From: Cardinalis cardinalis
Taxonomy: Eukaryota; Chordata; Aves; Passeriformes; Cardinalidae
Length of the DNA stretch: 64,000 bases
Reading direction: 5' to 3'
NCBI GenBank assembly: GCA_014549065.1
Contig: JACDOX010000007.1
Coordinates: 6,689,034-6,753,033, forward strand
A model generated the notes under the pieces. The model made no database searches and was not told the DNA's origin. It saw nothing but the letters and a program-made list of their open reading frames with translations. Within the stretch, counting starts at the first letter, position 1, and each line of letters opens with the position of its first letter. Positions 63,090 to 64,000 of this stretch are shown piece after piece. The position numbers were made by a program, and so were the translations under genes.

Positions 63090-63474
63090 GTTGCTCAACC
63101 TAGAGAAGTCCCTGGGGGCATCTTGGAGCAGCNTTCTTGTACCTGAAGTGGATGGAAACTACAGAAAATAGGAGAGGGACTATATATCAAGGAGTGTAGT
63201 GATAGGAAGAGGGGGCATGGCTTAAAACTGAAAGAGAGCAGGTTTAGGTTAGGAATTAGGAATAAATTCTGTACTGTGATGGTGCTGAGGCACTGAAACA
63301 GGTGGCCCAGAGAAGCTGTGGATGCTCCATCCCTGGAAGTATTCAAATCCAGGTTGAATGGGGCCCTGAGCAACCTGATGTAGTGGAAGGTGTCTTTGCC
63401 CATGGCAGGGGCTTGAAAGTAGATGATTTTTAAGTTCCTTCCCAGCCCAAGCCATTCTACGAGTCTGTGATTTT
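63090..63474 (+). mobile_element. CR1 LINE 3' end
   Basis: CR1 3' UTR in order: TTGCTCAACCTAGAGAAGTC, CATGGCTTAAAACTGAAAGA, GAGGCACTGAAACAGGTGGC, GGGGCCCTGAGCAACCTGAT and the tail CCCAAGCCATTCTACGAGTC. It is the same 3' UTR type as the 4.1 kb copy and the least truncated of the plus-strand 3' ends to the right of CTNNAL1. Confidence 0.93.
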
Positions 63475-64000
63475 ATTATGAATTCTGGTCTAGGCAGAAA
63501 TTGACCCCAGGAAATGAATACAATAATACCCCTCTGCCTAAGAGTTATCTTATAAAGAAAAATGTAACTCGTAAAGATTTTCTGAGACATTCAGGTGCTG
63601 TGGTAGTAGAAGTTACAAAACAAAACAAAACAAAACAGGCTACAGAAAAGCATAATTCTGTGCAGTACAGAAAAGACAACTGTACAACAAATTAAGCCCA
63701 GGGCCATGATATAGCTCATGAAGACATATCAAAATACTGAATAGCTGTCTCATTCACCAGGCACTACTCATCCAGGTTGCTACTGGAGCAAACAACCTAA
63801 AGTAAAAATAGCAAACATTAACTTGTATATGAGGTAATTTTATTAGGGATTAATGAAGACACATAAAGATAGGCTAAGTTCAACAACTTGCAAGAACAAG
63901 GCCCCCAACCTTTGAGTACTGGCTTTGCTCATTTAACAACTTTTGAACTTTCTTCTGTTGAACTTAACATTTATAATTTATAAATGAAAACATTTATAAC
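63475..64000. other. Intergenic end of window
   Basis: AT-rich, with an (AAAAC)n microsatellite at 63616-63637. Nothing else recognised. Confidence 0.6.

Overview
This window looks like avian nuclear DNA, most likely from a songbird. It holds many CR1 LINE copies, most of them 5'-truncated, several ending in the typical CR1 3' tail. It also has a long LTR of a type I recall as common in bird genomes, and a short interspersed element with a tRNA-Ile-like head and a CR1-like tail (the TguSINE1 design described from zebra finch). The sequence is AT-rich, with one sharp CpG island. Isolated single N characters throughout suggest a draft assembly.

The only coding sequence I can name is the first coding exon of CTNNAL1 (alpha-catulin), on the minus strand at 18215-18340. 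It encodes 42 residues, starts in a good Kozak context and ends at a consensus splice donor. It lies inside a CpG island of about 1.4 kb (about 17.7-19.1 kb) that is broken by a 135-base assembly gap (18379-18513). The gap falls where the 5' UTR should be. Everything to the left (1-18214) reads as the start of CTNNAL1 intron 1. I could not find exon 2, so the intron would be longer than 18.2 kb. That intron carries four CR1 blocks in the order +, -, -, - , plus one LTR with a CR1 3' end butted against its right edge.

Everything to the right (about 19.1-64 kb) lies upstream of CTNNAL1. I recognise no gene in it. Repeats there are thin: CR1 3' ends at 33.8, 38.2, 56.2 and 63.1 kb, a longer antisense CR1 at 59 kb, and the SINE at 58.5 kb. 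A few open stretches have credible splice sites, notably minus-strand 23332-23577, 22145-22186 and 57166-57359. They are given as low-confidence exon candidates, not genes. In human, as I recall, TMEM245 ends only a couple of kilobases upstream of CTNNAL1. I could not find its conserved C-terminal region here.

I see no tRNA or rRNA gene, CRISPR array or prokaryote-type operon. I did not find a convincing undescribed system. The points most worth a second look are the candidate exons, the apparent absence of the expected neighbour, the LTR/CR1 junction, the SINE and a perfect 22-bp palindrome in intron 1.
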